NCBI RefSeq assembly: GCF_030694375.1
Contig: NZ_JAUXYL010000041.1
Location: 186,001 to 250,000, forward strand
DNA length: 64,000 nt
Direction of reading: 5' to 3'
DNA from: Algoriphagus sp.
GTDB taxonomy: Bacteria; Bacteroidota; Bacteroidia; Cytophagales; Cyclobacteriaceae
A program made the translations under genes and the position numbers. Positions 27,579-35,725 of the stretch are shown in pieces. The notes under the pieces are model-generated. The model made no database searches and had not been told where the DNA came from. It was given only the letters and a program-made list of their open reading frames with translations. Positions within the stretch are counted from its first letter, which is position 1; each line of letters starts with the position of its first letter.

Positions 27579-27610
27579 TTGTTTATAAAAAATAAATGTT
27601 TTTATATTTG
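27579..27610 (+). promoter_or_regulatory. Promoter of the RHH/MazF pair
   Basis: TTG (27579-27581), a 21-bp spacer, then TATATTTG (27603-27610), an exact TAnnTTTG -7 box. The antitoxin ATG follows 22 nt downstream. This is the best-formed Bacteroidota-type promoter in the window. Confidence 0.55.
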
Positions 27611-27632
27611 TAATTCATAAATATAAATCACA

Positions 27633-27875
27633 ATGGCAACCTTCACCAGTACACTTCCCGACGACCTGCTTCAGCGACTCGCTGATTATGCCAAGAAGCT
27701 TTCTCTTCCAAAAAACAAGTTGATGGAGAATGCGCTGAATCTCTATCTGGATCACCTCAAGAGGGCCGAATATGCCAAATCTTACAGACAAGCAGCGAAG
27801 GATGAGGACATACTTCTGGTAGCAGAAGAAGGAATGGGTGACTACTTGAAGCAGATCGAAGATGAGGCAGGGTGA
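27633..27875 (+). CDS. Ribbon-helix-helix antitoxin (CopG/MazE-like)
   Basis: 80 aa. The first 45 residues are a ribbon-helix-helix DNA-binding domain: FTSTLPDDLLQRLADYAKKLSLPKNKLMENAL has the beta strand, two helices and the turn. The tail (to GDYLKQIEDEAG) is acidic and likely wraps the toxin. The end overlaps the toxin start by 14 bp. It is expected to repress its own promoter, which lies immediately upstream. Confidence 0.85.
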   Translation: MATFTSTLPDDLLQRLADYAKKLSLPKNKLMENALNLYLDHLKRAEYAKSYRQAAKDEDILLVAEEGMGDYLKQIEDEAG

Positions 27876-28194
27876 AATATGGATGTCCGATCTGAATCCT
27901 GTGATTGGTTCTGAACAAGCAGGAAGAAGACCTGTGGTCATTCTTAGCGGCAACTTGATGAATAAATTTCTCCAAGTAGTGATTACAGCCCCGCTGACAT
28001 CCAAAATCAAAAACTATCAGGGAAATCCGATTTTAAAACCTTCTACTTTGAATGGACTAAAATTGGAGTCTGAACTGATGGTTTTTCATATCCGCTCCAT
28101 CTCCAAGGATCGGCTTATTGAAAAAATTGGAGAGGTCTCAAAAGAGGAATTAAAAACAGCACTCGCCACACTTAATGATATTACTACACTTTAG
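27862..28194 (+). CDS. mazF: MazF/PemK-like mRNA endoribonuclease toxin
   Basis: 110 aa. GEIWMSDLNPVIGSEQAGRRPVVIL is the MazF core with the conserved Arg and the GSEQ..RRP loop; APLTSKIKN and the SELMVFHIRSISKDRL block complete the family fold. It should cleave mRNA at short sequence motifs when not bound by the RHH antitoxin. Residues look intact. A decayed second copy of this gene lies at 29115-29252. Confidence 0.9.
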   Translation: MRQGEIWMSDLNPVIGSEQAGRRPVVILSGNLMNKFLQVVITAPLTSKIKNYQGNPILKPSTLNGLKLESELMVFHIRSISKDRLIEKIGEVSKEELKTALATLNDITTL

Positions 28195-28261
28195 CATTTT
28201 TTAGCAAAGTGTTCTTACCGGAATTCTCCTTTTATTCCAATAGTTCAATTATGCTAAAAGT

Positions 28262-28292
28262 AAAAACGGGTAATCAAAAAAATTGACTACCC
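28262..28292 (-). terminator. Terminator of the 28306-28830 gene
   Basis: On the minus strand GGGTAGTCAA pairs with TTGATTACCC (10 bp, one G-U-type mismatch position) and is followed by GTTTTT. It lies 13 bp past the stop of the minus-strand gene. Confidence 0.6.
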
Positions 28293-28305
28293 TTCCTCGC
28301 TGATT

Positions 28306-28830
28306 TTAGAAGTTCGGTGAAAAGGCAATTCCAACACTATTTCTCCAAAACCCTGGACCTGTGAGATAGTCTAAATCATAAGTTAAGTAAAACAAAATAC
28401 CAGAAAGTTTTAAAGGTGCCATGACCTTACCATTTGCACCGAAACTAGGCCCATTGTAATCTCCACTACTATTTAAAGGTTGGTGAATGGCTATTCCTGG
28501 ACCAAGGTAAAGAAAACTGTCACCCATAGGCAGGATCTTAAACAAAAAGTTTGTCTGCCCTTTCAAGCTTATTCCTTCATAGGTGTTAATCCTTCGATCA
28601 GGAGTAGTTTTATTCAGATAAATGAAGCTTAAATCCAAATCCCATCTTCCAAGTTGAGCGTGTCGTACAGCCCCTCCACCAAGAAAAGCACCCAATTGAT
28701 TCGACTGCGAACTTCCTTGTATTTGACTTACAATCCCACCATGAATTTTTAAATCATAGTTTTTTGATTGACAGATCCCCTTCAGGGAAATCATACAAAA
28801 ACATAAAATAAGAAATAAACTAGATCGCAT
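28306..28830 (-). CDS. Secreted protein, possible small outer-membrane beta-barrel, unknown function
   Basis: 174 aa from the ATG at 28830 (two codons inside an open frame with a TTG start). A signal peptide ends after SLKGICQ. The mature part alternates polar and hydrophobic residues in short stretches (WDLDLSFIYLN, SFLYLGPGIAI, SGILFYLTYDLDYL) and ends in phenylalanine (AFSPNF), which suits an outer-membrane barrel. I cannot name a family. It is a single minus-strand gene placed between the mazF gene and a mazF remnant. Confidence 0.68.
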   Translation of the reverse strand: MRSSLFLILCFCMISLKGICQSKNYDLKIHGGIVSQIQGSSQSNQLGAFLGGGAVRHAQLGRWDLDLSFIYLNKTTPDRRINTYEGISLKGQTNFLFKILPMGDSFLYLGPGIAIHQPLNSSGDYNGPSFGANGKVMAPLKLSGILFYLTYDLDYLTGPGFWRNSVGIAFSPNF

Positions 28831-29114
28831 TATCAAATTTGAATTTGTGGAACTAAATAAAATTCAAATTTCCCAAATCTTTCAACTCCATAATTCACTC
28901 CTAAATAGGATCTTTGTCCGAATCCTCTATTTTTTTTCATAAAAATTTCGTTTAAAAGTTTAATTGCAAATATGTAAATAAAAGTCAGTATTTAAAATAT
29001 TAATTTTAAAAGACTTTTAAAATCAATTAAATTCAATAAATATTATTTTATTTATATTTATAATTAATTTTTTTATATAATGATTCTCAACATCAGTGAT
29101 CGTTTAGTGTTATA
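28831..29114. other. AT-rich intergenic region
   Basis: 284 bp, strongly AT-rich (long runs of T/A around 28930-29090). No ORF, RNA or clear promoter was recognised. It separates the secreted-protein gene from the mazF remnant. Confidence 0.5.
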
Positions 29115-29252
29115 AAAAGCAGGGTGAAATTTGGAGGTAAGATCCAAACCATGTTGGAGTCCTGTGAAATGAGGAAGAAGGCTTGGGGTAAGATTTCAAA
29201 AAAGGAACTGCAGACCGCACTAGCGACACTTCAAGATATCACGACGCTTTAA
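29115..29252 (+). pseudogene. Remnant of a mazF-like gene
   Basis: The 5' part reads KQGEIWR and then a stop, matching the start RQGEIWM of the intact mazF at 27862. The 3' part reads ISKKELQTALATLQDITTL and a stop, against VSKEELKTALATLNDITTL at the end of the intact gene. The middle is deleted or scrambled and there are at least three in-frame stops. It is a decayed paralogue lying about 1 kb downstream of the working copy, with one gene between them. Confidence 0.82.
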
Positions 29253-29260
29253 TCCACTTT

Positions 29261-30181
29261 TCAACTTACGGTTAAGGGGGCTTTTTTCCTTCGCTTATTC
29301 CAATAGTTTAACACGGGGTAGATCAAAACCGAAATCAGGATAATCAGCGTCCCTAGATAAAACTGGGGTGTCATTTTTTCGCTTTCTCCCAAAATCAAAA
29401 CTGCCAGTACTATTCCATAGACAGGCTCGAGATTCATTGTTAGGTTTATTGAAAAAACCGGAAGCCTTTTCATTAATTCAACCGTAACTGAAAAAGGATA
29501 AACAGTACAAATCACGCCCAAAATTAATAACCAAAGCCAATCCCAACCGGTCCAAGCCCATTGAATGGCTTTTTGATCAGTCATCAGTTCGGAAAAAAAC
29601 GGCAGCATCACTAAGGCAAAAAGACAGGCGGCAAGCATCTCATAAAACGTGATTTGGTAGGGAGTATGGCGCCGGGACAATCGCCCATTTAGCACGGAAA
29701 ACAACGCAGCCAAAAATGCCGAAATCAAGGCTACGGAAAGACCCAACCAATAGCCTGATTCAAACTGGAAAATCACCAACAATCCGGAAATCACTATAAC
29801 TCCTAAGACAACTTCATACCACTTTACTTTAGTACGATTAACTATAGGCTCGATAAAAGCTGTCCAAAGTGAGGTAGTGGCCATTCCTGCAAGGCAGACT
29901 GAGGCCGTAGCTAATCTCGCAGACCAGAAAAAGGTGATCCAGTGAAGCGAAATCAAAATCCCAACTCCCATTATTTTTATTATTTGAGAGAGGGGTACTA
30001 CAAGAGACTCCTTTTTGAAGTAAATCAGTCCTGCCACTCCAATAGAGGCAATGAGCGTTCGATAAAACACCAACTCCAGCGAAGGGAGGCTTATCAAAAG
30101 CCCCAAAATGGCCGTAAAGCCCCAGATCAACACAATGAAATGGAGAATTAAATAATCTTTGACAGTCCGTCGGATCAACAT
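29261..30181 (-). CDS. DMT-superfamily (EamA) transporter
   Basis: 306 aa with about ten hydrophobic segments and two EamA halves. The second half begins near 145 (YWLGLSVALISAFLAALFSVLNGRL). FYRTLIASIG and NLEPVYGIVLAVLILGE are typical EamA landmarks. It is an inner-membrane exporter or permease of small molecules with unknown substrate. Its ATG abuts the stop of the upstream permease gene, so it is translated in the tgt-lptG unit. Confidence 0.85.
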   Translation of the reverse strand: MLIRRTVKDYLILHFIVLIWGFTAILGLLISLPSLELVFYRTLIASIGVAGLIYFKKESLVVPLSQIIKIMGVGILISLHWITFFWSARLATASVCLAGMATTSLWTAFIEPIVNRTKVKWYEVVLGVIVISGLLVIFQFESGYWLGLSVALISAFLAALFSVLNGRLSRRHTPYQITFYEMLAACLFALVMLPFFSELMTDQKAIQWAWTGWDWLWLLILGVICTVYPFSVTVELMKRLPVFSINLTMNLEPVYGIVLAVLILGESEKMTPQFYLGTLIILISVLIYPVLNYWNKRRKKAPLTVS

Positions 30182-31255
30182 CTACCTGGGTACGGTTTTA
30201 TAAAGCACCAAACCGGTAAGCGCAAAGACGATGTTGGGTAACCAAACTGAAAATATCGGGTATTGGGAACCTGCCTCTGCAAAAGTTCTGGAAAGAATGA
30301 ACAACAGGATATACACAAAAGCCAATAAAAATCCCATCGCAATCTGGAATCCTGATCCTCCACGGGTCTTCCTCGCAGACATAATCACCCCTATAAAAGT
30401 CAAAATCAATGCCGCAAAAGGAGACATAAACCGCACATAACGCTCGATTCGATAGAAGCTCACATTATCTGCTCCACGATCTTCCAAAATCTTGATTTGA
30501 CGGGTAAGCTCGGGAAGCTTGAGGGTCTCATGATGATTTTCAGGCAAATCAAAGTCCGCCGGAGTGATGGATAAAACTGTATCCAAACTTTCTCCCACAG
30601 TATAATCTTCCCCTCTTTCCTGAAGTTTGCGAAGCCGCCAATTGATCAATGTCCAGACATGTTTTGTGGTATCCCATTGGATCCGATCTGCAGAAAGTTT
30701 AGACAACAACTGCCCATCCCGGATTTCTTCCAAAGTAAAGCTATATCCTGTATTGCTAGTTTTGAAAAATCGCGTCAGAAAGGCATACGAGTCAGGACCT
30801 ACCTTAATGTGAATATTGGGATCAGTCGAAGCATTGCCTTTGTCCAAATAGGCGATCCTAAATTTAGTAACACCGCCGGTTGCCACAGGCAAAACCCAAC
30901 CATTCAGCAAGAAACTGATCGCTCCGATCATTGCCGCTGCAAACAAAAATGGTCTAAGCAATCGGACAAAGCTCACCCCCGAACTCAAAATGGCGATGAT
31001 TTCAGTCCGTCCGGCCATCTTGGAAGTGATGAAAATAACCGCAATAAATACCGTGATCGGAGTCAGGAGGTTATTTAGGTACAAGCCATAATTGCCCATG
31101 TATCGGAGAATCTCTCCCGCAGGCACAGCATTTCTGATATAGGTATCATTCTTCTCTGTGAAGTCCAAAACCAATACAATCAGGATCAGCATGACCACCA
31201 CAAAAAAGTAGGTCTTCAAAAATTCCTTGATGATCAGTTTGTCGAGAATCTTCAT
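30182..31255 (-). CDS. lptG: LptF/LptG family permease
   Basis: 357 aa. Three N-terminal membrane segments, a periplasmic beta-rich middle (about 120-255) and three C-terminal segments fit the YjgP/YjgQ (LptF/LptG) family, which forms the inner-membrane part of the lipopolysaccharide exporter with LptB. KILDKLIIKEFLKTYFFVV and TEIIAILSSGVSFVRLLRPFL are family blocks. Which of F or G it is cannot be settled here. It lies 1 bp after tgt. Confidence 0.85.
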   Translation of the reverse strand: MKILDKLIIKEFLKTYFFVVVMLILIVLVLDFTEKNDTYIRNAVPAGEILRYMGNYGLYLNNLLTPITVFIAVIFITSKMAGRTEIIAILSSGVSFVRLLRPFLFAAAMIGAISFLLNGWVLPVATGGVTKFRIAYLDKGNASTDPNIHIKVGPDSYAFLTRFFKTSNTGYSFTLEEIRDGQLLSKLSADRIQWDTTKHVWTLINWRLRKLQERGEDYTVGESLDTVLSITPADFDLPENHHETLKLPELTRQIKILEDRGADNVSFYRIERYVRFMSPFAALILTFIGVIMSARKTRGGSGFQIAMGFLLAFVYILLFILSRTFAEAGSQYPIFSVWLPNIVFALTGLVLYKTVPR

Positions 31256-31256
31256 T

Positions 31257-32387
31257 TTAAAGTCTTGTGCTCACTTTTTTCACCATCTGATCTTTCCAAA
31301 CGGCAAAATCACCGGCTTGGATATGTTCTCTCGCCTGCCCGACTAGCCAAAGGTAAAAAGCAAGATTATGAATGCTGGCAATCTGTGCTGCAAGGATTTC
31401 TTTGGAAACAGTCAAGTGACGAAGGTAAGCTTTTGAGTAAAAAGTACTCGCATAATTTCCAATCGCCGGATCAATCGGGCTGAAATCGTCTTTCCATTTT
31501 TCATTGCGGATATTGATAATTCCCTCTGAGGTGAATAGCATTCCGTTTCTGGCATTTCTGGTCGGCATCACGCAGTCAAACATATCCACACCAAGGGCGA
31601 TGCATTCCAGGATATTCGCGGGCGTCCCCACTCCCATCAAGTAGCGAGGCTTGTCAGCAGGTAAAATATCCGTGACCAGTTCGGTCATTTCATACATCAT
31701 TTCAGCAGGCTCTCCTACAGACAGCCCACCAATTGCATTCCCCTCTCTTCCCTGTGCAGCAATGAATTCCGCACTTTGCTTGCGTAAATCCTTGTAAACC
31801 GAGCCCTGAACGATCGGAAAAAAGGTCTGGCTATAGCCGTATTTCCCTTCAGTGGAGTCAAATCGATCAATGCAACGCCTCAGCCAACGATGGGTCATTT
31901 CCATGGAATTGCTGGCATAGCCATATTCGCATGGGTAGGGTGTGCATTCGTCAAAAGCCATAATAATATCTGCTCCGATGGTTCGCTGGATGTCCATCAC
32001 ATTTTCCGGAGTAAACTCATGCTTAGATCCGTCGATGTGGGATTTGAAAGTCACGCCTGCTTCTTTGATTTTCCGGGTACCGGAAAGCGAAAACACCTGA
32101 TATCCACCGCTATCTGTCAGAATGGGGCGATCCCAGCCGTTGAATTTATGAAGCCCACCAGCTTTTTCAAGAATGTCAAGCCCTGGCCTCAGATATAAAT
32201 GGTAGGTATTGCCAAGAATAATCTGAGCCTTGATGTCTTCTTTTAGTTCACGCTGATGCACGGCCTTTACTGTGGCGGCGGTTCCGACAGGCATAAAAAT
32301 CGGGGTTTGAATTTCCCCATGATCAGTAAAAAGTGTCCCTGTTCGCGCTTTTGTCTGTAAATCTTTTTTCCCTAAGGTAAACTTCAT
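31257..32387 (-). CDS. tgt: Queuine/preQ1 tRNA-ribosyltransferase
   Basis: 376 aa from the ATG at 32387, the usual length; a longer upstream frame adds 22 unrelated residues. PIFMPVGTAATVKAV, LTDSGGYQVFSLS (nucleophile/acid Asp), GGLSVGEP, MGVGTPANILECIALGVDMFDCVMPTRNARNG are Tgt signatures. It exchanges guanine 34 of GUN anticodons for preQ1. The zinc-ligand region differs from the E. coli form (the C-terminus reads FYSKAYLRHL), as in other Bacteroidota. Confidence 0.94.
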   Translation of the reverse strand: MKFTLGKKDLQTKARTGTLFTDHGEIQTPIFMPVGTAATVKAVHQRELKEDIKAQIILGNTYHLYLRPGLDILEKAGGLHKFNGWDRPILTDSGGYQVFSLSGTRKIKEAGVTFKSHIDGSKHEFTPENVMDIQRTIGADIIMAFDECTPYPCEYGYASNSMEMTHRWLRRCIDRFDSTEGKYGYSQTFFPIVQGSVYKDLRKQSAEFIAAQGREGNAIGGLSVGEPAEMMYEMTELVTDILPADKPRYLMGVGTPANILECIALGVDMFDCVMPTRNARNGMLFTSEGIINIRNEKWKDDFSPIDPAIGNYASTFYSKAYLRHLTVSKEILAAQIASIHNLAFYLWLVGQAREHIQAGDFAVWKDQMVKKVSTRL

Positions 32388-32483
32388 ATCTAAATTTCTG
32401 AGGCCGCAGCACTCATATACAAACTGTTCCGAATTGCTGGCAAAAATATCCACTTATTCTTAAACGAATGCTGAAATTGATTT

Positions 32484-32491
32484 TATATTTG
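32484..32491 (+). promoter_or_regulatory. Candidate -7 element for the glycosyltransferase / sigma / rsmG unit
   Basis: TATATTTG exactly fits TAnnTTTG, 17 nt before the ATG at 32509, implying a very short leader. No well-spaced TTG was seen upstream. Confidence 0.45.
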
Positions 32492-32508
32492 CCCAGCAAA
32501 ATTGACCT

Positions 32509-33648
32509 ATGGGCCTATTTTTACTCTGGTTTTTCTTTGGCATCGGCGTTATCATCCAGTTGGTTTACCTTCTAGTGATTTTCGGACGGACTGCCTGGTT
32601 CAAATCAATTACGAAGTCTTCGAAAAACCAAATCCCTGAGGAGGGAGTGACCGTCCTTGTCGCAGCTCACAATGAATTTCAAAACCTTAAGGTTTTGATT
32701 CCCAAACTTTTCGAACAGGATTATCCCAAATTTGACGTGATGGTCGTCAACGACCGAAGCACAGATCGCACGAAGCGATTGCTTGAGGAAATGATGGCCC
32801 TCTACCCAAAACTCCGGTCAGTCACGATCAAATACACCCCAAATCACGTCACTCCCAAAAAATTTGCACTGACCCTTGGTATCAAAGTGGCCAAAAATGA
32901 CGTCATCCTTTTGACAGATGCTGATTGTATGCCTACAAATGACCAATGGATCAGAAAAATGACTGCCCCAATCAGAGAAGATGGTAAAACTTTCTCCATT
33001 GGATTCTCGGGCTATGAAGTCAAATCATCGCTTTTGAATAAATGGATACAGTTTGAGACAATGCTGACTGCGCTCTTCTACTTTTCTTTTGGACTCTGGA
33101 AGGCACCATTTATGGGGGTGGGAAGAAATCTTTGCTACCGCAAAAGTTTTTTCATGGAAGTAAAGGCTTTCAAGGGACTCTGGCACTTGGAGGGTGGAGA
33201 TGACGACCTTTTTGTCAATCAATACGCCACAGGGAAAAATTCAGCTATCGTAATTGATCCCGGCGCTACGACTACTTCAATCCCAAAAGAAACCTGGAAA
33301 AAATACCTCGTTCAGAAAAAGCGTCACTTAAATGCAGGAAAATATTACCGGGGAGAGGACAAACGAAAAATTGGACTATTCTCACTTTCCCATGCATTAT
33401 TTTGGATTGGGGCTATCGGTTTGATGATTTATTTCGGAGTTGAAACAGAATTGGAACAATTTTTAATCGTTTTAGGTATTGTTTTAGTAAGATCATTTTT
33501 GGTGTTGAGTATTTTCAATTCGGCTTCAAAAAAGATCCAAGGATCCGCTACACCAATGAATGTCCTGATCAATGATTTTCTTTATCTGGGCTATTTTTGG
33601 GTATTGGGTTCAGTTTCTTACCAAGCAAAAGATATCCCATGGAAATAA
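32509..33648 (+). CDS. Membrane-anchored family 2 glycosyltransferase
   Basis: 379 aa. One N-terminal membrane segment (residues 3-27), a GT-A domain (about 47-280) and about two to three C-terminal segments. VTVLVAAHNE, VVNDRSTDRT, LTDADCMP (DxD), GGDDDLFVNQ and QKKRH follow the GT2 order with the ED/QxxRW-like end. It transfers a nucleotide-sugar residue at the inner membrane, acceptor unknown. Its stop overlaps the start of the ECF sigma gene by 10 bp. Confidence 0.85.
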   Translation: MGLFLLWFFFGIGVIIQLVYLLVIFGRTAWFKSITKSSKNQIPEEGVTVLVAAHNEFQNLKVLIPKLFEQDYPKFDVMVVNDRSTDRTKRLLEEMMALYPKLRSVTIKYTPNHVTPKKFALTLGIKVAKNDVILLTDADCMPTNDQWIRKMTAPIREDGKTFSIGFSGYEVKSSLLNKWIQFETMLTALFYFSFGLWKAPFMGVGRNLCYRKSFFMEVKAFKGLWHLEGGDDDLFVNQYATGKNSAIVIDPGATTTSIPKETWKKYLVQKKRHLNAGKYYRGEDKRKIGLFSLSHALFWIGAIGLMIYFGVETELEQFLIVLGIVLVRSFLVLSIFNSASKKIQGSATPMNVLINDFLYLGYFWVLGSVSYQAKDIPWK

Positions 33649-34250
33649 ACGAACGAGGTTTTTCGATTAAAGCACTGGAGGATTTTGATCTGATCGACAG
33701 AGCTGTACAGGATAAAGACCAGCAAGCCTACGCTACTTTAATGAAGCGGTACAAAAAGGCCGTTTATTTCATGATCCTGAAAATGATCCGTGACGCGGAT
33801 GATGCTGAAGATCTGACCATGGAGGCTTTTGCCAAAGCATTCAAAAACCTGGAGCGATTCAAAAAGGACTATACATTCAGTACTTGGCTTTTTCGAATTG
33901 CCACCAACAATACCATTGATTTTATCCGAAAGAAAAAGCTCAAAACCATGAGCTTGAACAATACGCTTTCTGATGACAGTGGCAACTCAGTCACTATAGA
34001 CATCGAGGACGACGACAACAATCCTCAGGATCAATACATCCGCTCTCAGCGCATCGATATGGTGCGAATTTTTGTAGATAAGCTTCCTGCCAAATACCGC
34101 AAACTGGTGCAGTTGCGCTACTTTGACGAACTTTCGTATGAAGAGATCGCACAGGAATTAGAAAAACCTCTGGGAACTGTCAAAGCACAACTTCACAGAT
34201 CTCGGGAGTTGCTTTTTGAGATCGCCTCCGGCAAAGAAAAACACATTTGA
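33639..34250 (+). CDS. ECF-type RNA polymerase sigma-70 factor
   Basis: 203 aa from the ATG at 33639, which overlaps the glycosyltransferase end. Region 2: YKKAVYFMILKMIRDADDAEDLTMEAFAKAF and FSTWLFRIATNNTIDFIRKKK. Region 4: LPAKYRKLVQLRYFDELSYEEIAQELEKPLGTVKAQLHRSRELL. No anti-sigma gene is adjacent; rsmG follows directly with its ATG inside this gene's TGA. A stress or envelope role is plausible but unproven. An acidic insert (IEDDDNNPQDQ) lies between the two regions. Confidence 0.92.
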   Translation: MEINERGFSIKALEDFDLIDRAVQDKDQQAYATLMKRYKKAVYFMILKMIRDADDAEDLTMEAFAKAFKNLERFKKDYTFSTWLFRIATNNTIDFIRKKKLKTMSLNNTLSDDSGNSVTIDIEDDDNNPQDQYIRSQRIDMVRIFVDKLPAKYRKLVQLRYFDELSYEEIAQELEKPLGTVKAQLHRSRELLFEIASGKEKHI

Positions 34251-34894
34251 TGAACTCAGGCACTCAGCTGATCCTTACTTATTTCCCAAATCTCAGCGAA
34301 ACACAAGTCGCTCAATTTGACCGTCTCCAAGAACTTTACGAAGACTGGAACTCCAAGATCAACGTGATCAGCCGCAAGGATATGGATCAGTTTTACGTCC
34401 ATCACGTCCTCCATTCCTTGGGTATAGCTAAGGTGATGGCCTTCCAACCCGGCACCAAAGTGCTGGATATCGGCACAGGAGGAGGGTTTCCCGGTATTCC
34501 ACTGGCCATTCTTTTTCCGGACACCCATTTCCACCTGGTGGATTCCATTGGAAAAAAAATCGGCGTGGTAAAGGATGTAGCCAAGCAATTGAAACTTTCA
34601 AACGTCGAACCCCAACAAGCGCGGGCAGAGGAACTGGTTCGCAAATATGACTTTGTAATCAGCCGGGCCGTGACCCAAATGGTCAATTTTTATCCCTGGG
34701 TGAAAAACAAGATAAAAAAAGAGGACATCAATGAATTCCAAAACGGCATCCTCTATCTTAAAGGCGGAGATGTCGATGAGGAAATGGAAGCCTTGGACAA
34801 GTCCTATGTAGTCTATCACCTGGAGGACTACTTCAAAGAAGATTTTTTCCAGACCAAAAAGGTCGTGTACATGCCTTGGGAAGATAAAAGATGA
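34250..34894 (+). CDS. rsmG: 16S rRNA (guanine-527-N7) methyltransferase
   Basis: 214 aa. VLDIGTGGGFPGIPLAILFP is the SAM-binding loop, DSIGKKIGVVKDVAKQL and FVISRAVTQM are further RsmG blocks. The ATG overlaps the sigma-factor stop (TGATG), a translational-coupling arrangement. A decayed copy of the last 19 codons of this gene occurs at 39362-39418, beyond the OMP/GLPGLI pair. Confidence 0.94.
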   Translation: MNSGTQLILTYFPNLSETQVAQFDRLQELYEDWNSKINVISRKDMDQFYVHHVLHSLGIAKVMAFQPGTKVLDIGTGGGFPGIPLAILFPDTHFHLVDSIGKKIGVVKDVAKQLKLSNVEPQQARAEELVRKYDFVISRAVTQMVNFYPWVKNKIKKEDINEFQNGILYLKGGDVDEEMEALDKSYVVYHLEDYFKEDFFQTKKVVYMPWEDKR

Positions 34895-35725
34895 TAAAAA
34901 CAGGAGTCTCCGCAAGGATGCACGTAGGCTGAAAATTGGCCCGGCAAGTTGCGAATCCTCGACTCCAGTCAATAGTCCATAGCTTAGCAAATCTGTCCTC
35001 CGATCCAAATTTCAATAGCTACAGGCAAGTTCACGGATACACATAAAAAAAAAATGAATTTCAGTAGCATGAAAAATATCCCGTAAATGAATGGGGCAAT
35101 ATTTCGGTCATTCGATATTTACTGAGTTTTTATTAGTTTGGATTTTTTGCGCCGATTGGCATTTTTAAAGCGGAAATAGTTACCGGTATTTCTTCCACCA
35201 CTAAGGGGCAAAAATGATTTTTCCAGAATTTAATTAGCGTAACGAGGTAATTACCACCTTCAAATTTGGAATTAATTCCACTGCTCAACCATTTCGTATT
35301 CCTAAAATACATTTTTTAACAAATTAGGCATTCTATTTTAATAGAATAATTACTATACTAGCAGTATCAAAATACTCATCAATATTCTAATTAGTTGATT
35401 GCCGATTTTTTATTAAAAGGCACCATTTGATTGAAAGAATTTTTGATTTGTTTAAAAACAGCACTGAGCGATGAAGGAAGAAGTGAGAGACATCTTCATC
35501 TAGAGATTGGGGCCCTAGGGTTATATAGGGTAAAGGTCAACTTAAGGTTGCAATAGTAAAGTACACTCTTTTTAAAATTAACTGGATTCAAAAACTGTCC
35601 ATAAAATCCTGAGTCTGTCATCTTAAGCAAAGAATTCTACCTGCAAATATGAGCTGGCAGTGACTATGGAGCGGAATATAGTTTTAGTCATAGATTTTAT
35701 AGGTAAAAATTTAACGCTGAAAAAA
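34895..35725. other. Long intergenic region, no gene recognised
   Basis: 831 bp. It is AT-rich and contains no convincing ORF, tRNA or terminator. The visible structure is a near-perfect palindrome, ATTCTATT/AATAGAAT, around 35331-35348. Words such as gactccagtcaatagtcca near 34960-34985 resemble the patches at 9763 and 18200. It is long for this gene-dense region and may be insertion scar. Confidence 0.5.

Noticed and set aside
34895..35725. Possible tRNA or small RNA in the long gap after rsmG
   Set aside because: No cloverleaf, TTCGA-type T-loop or strong hairpin with T-run could be found by eye.
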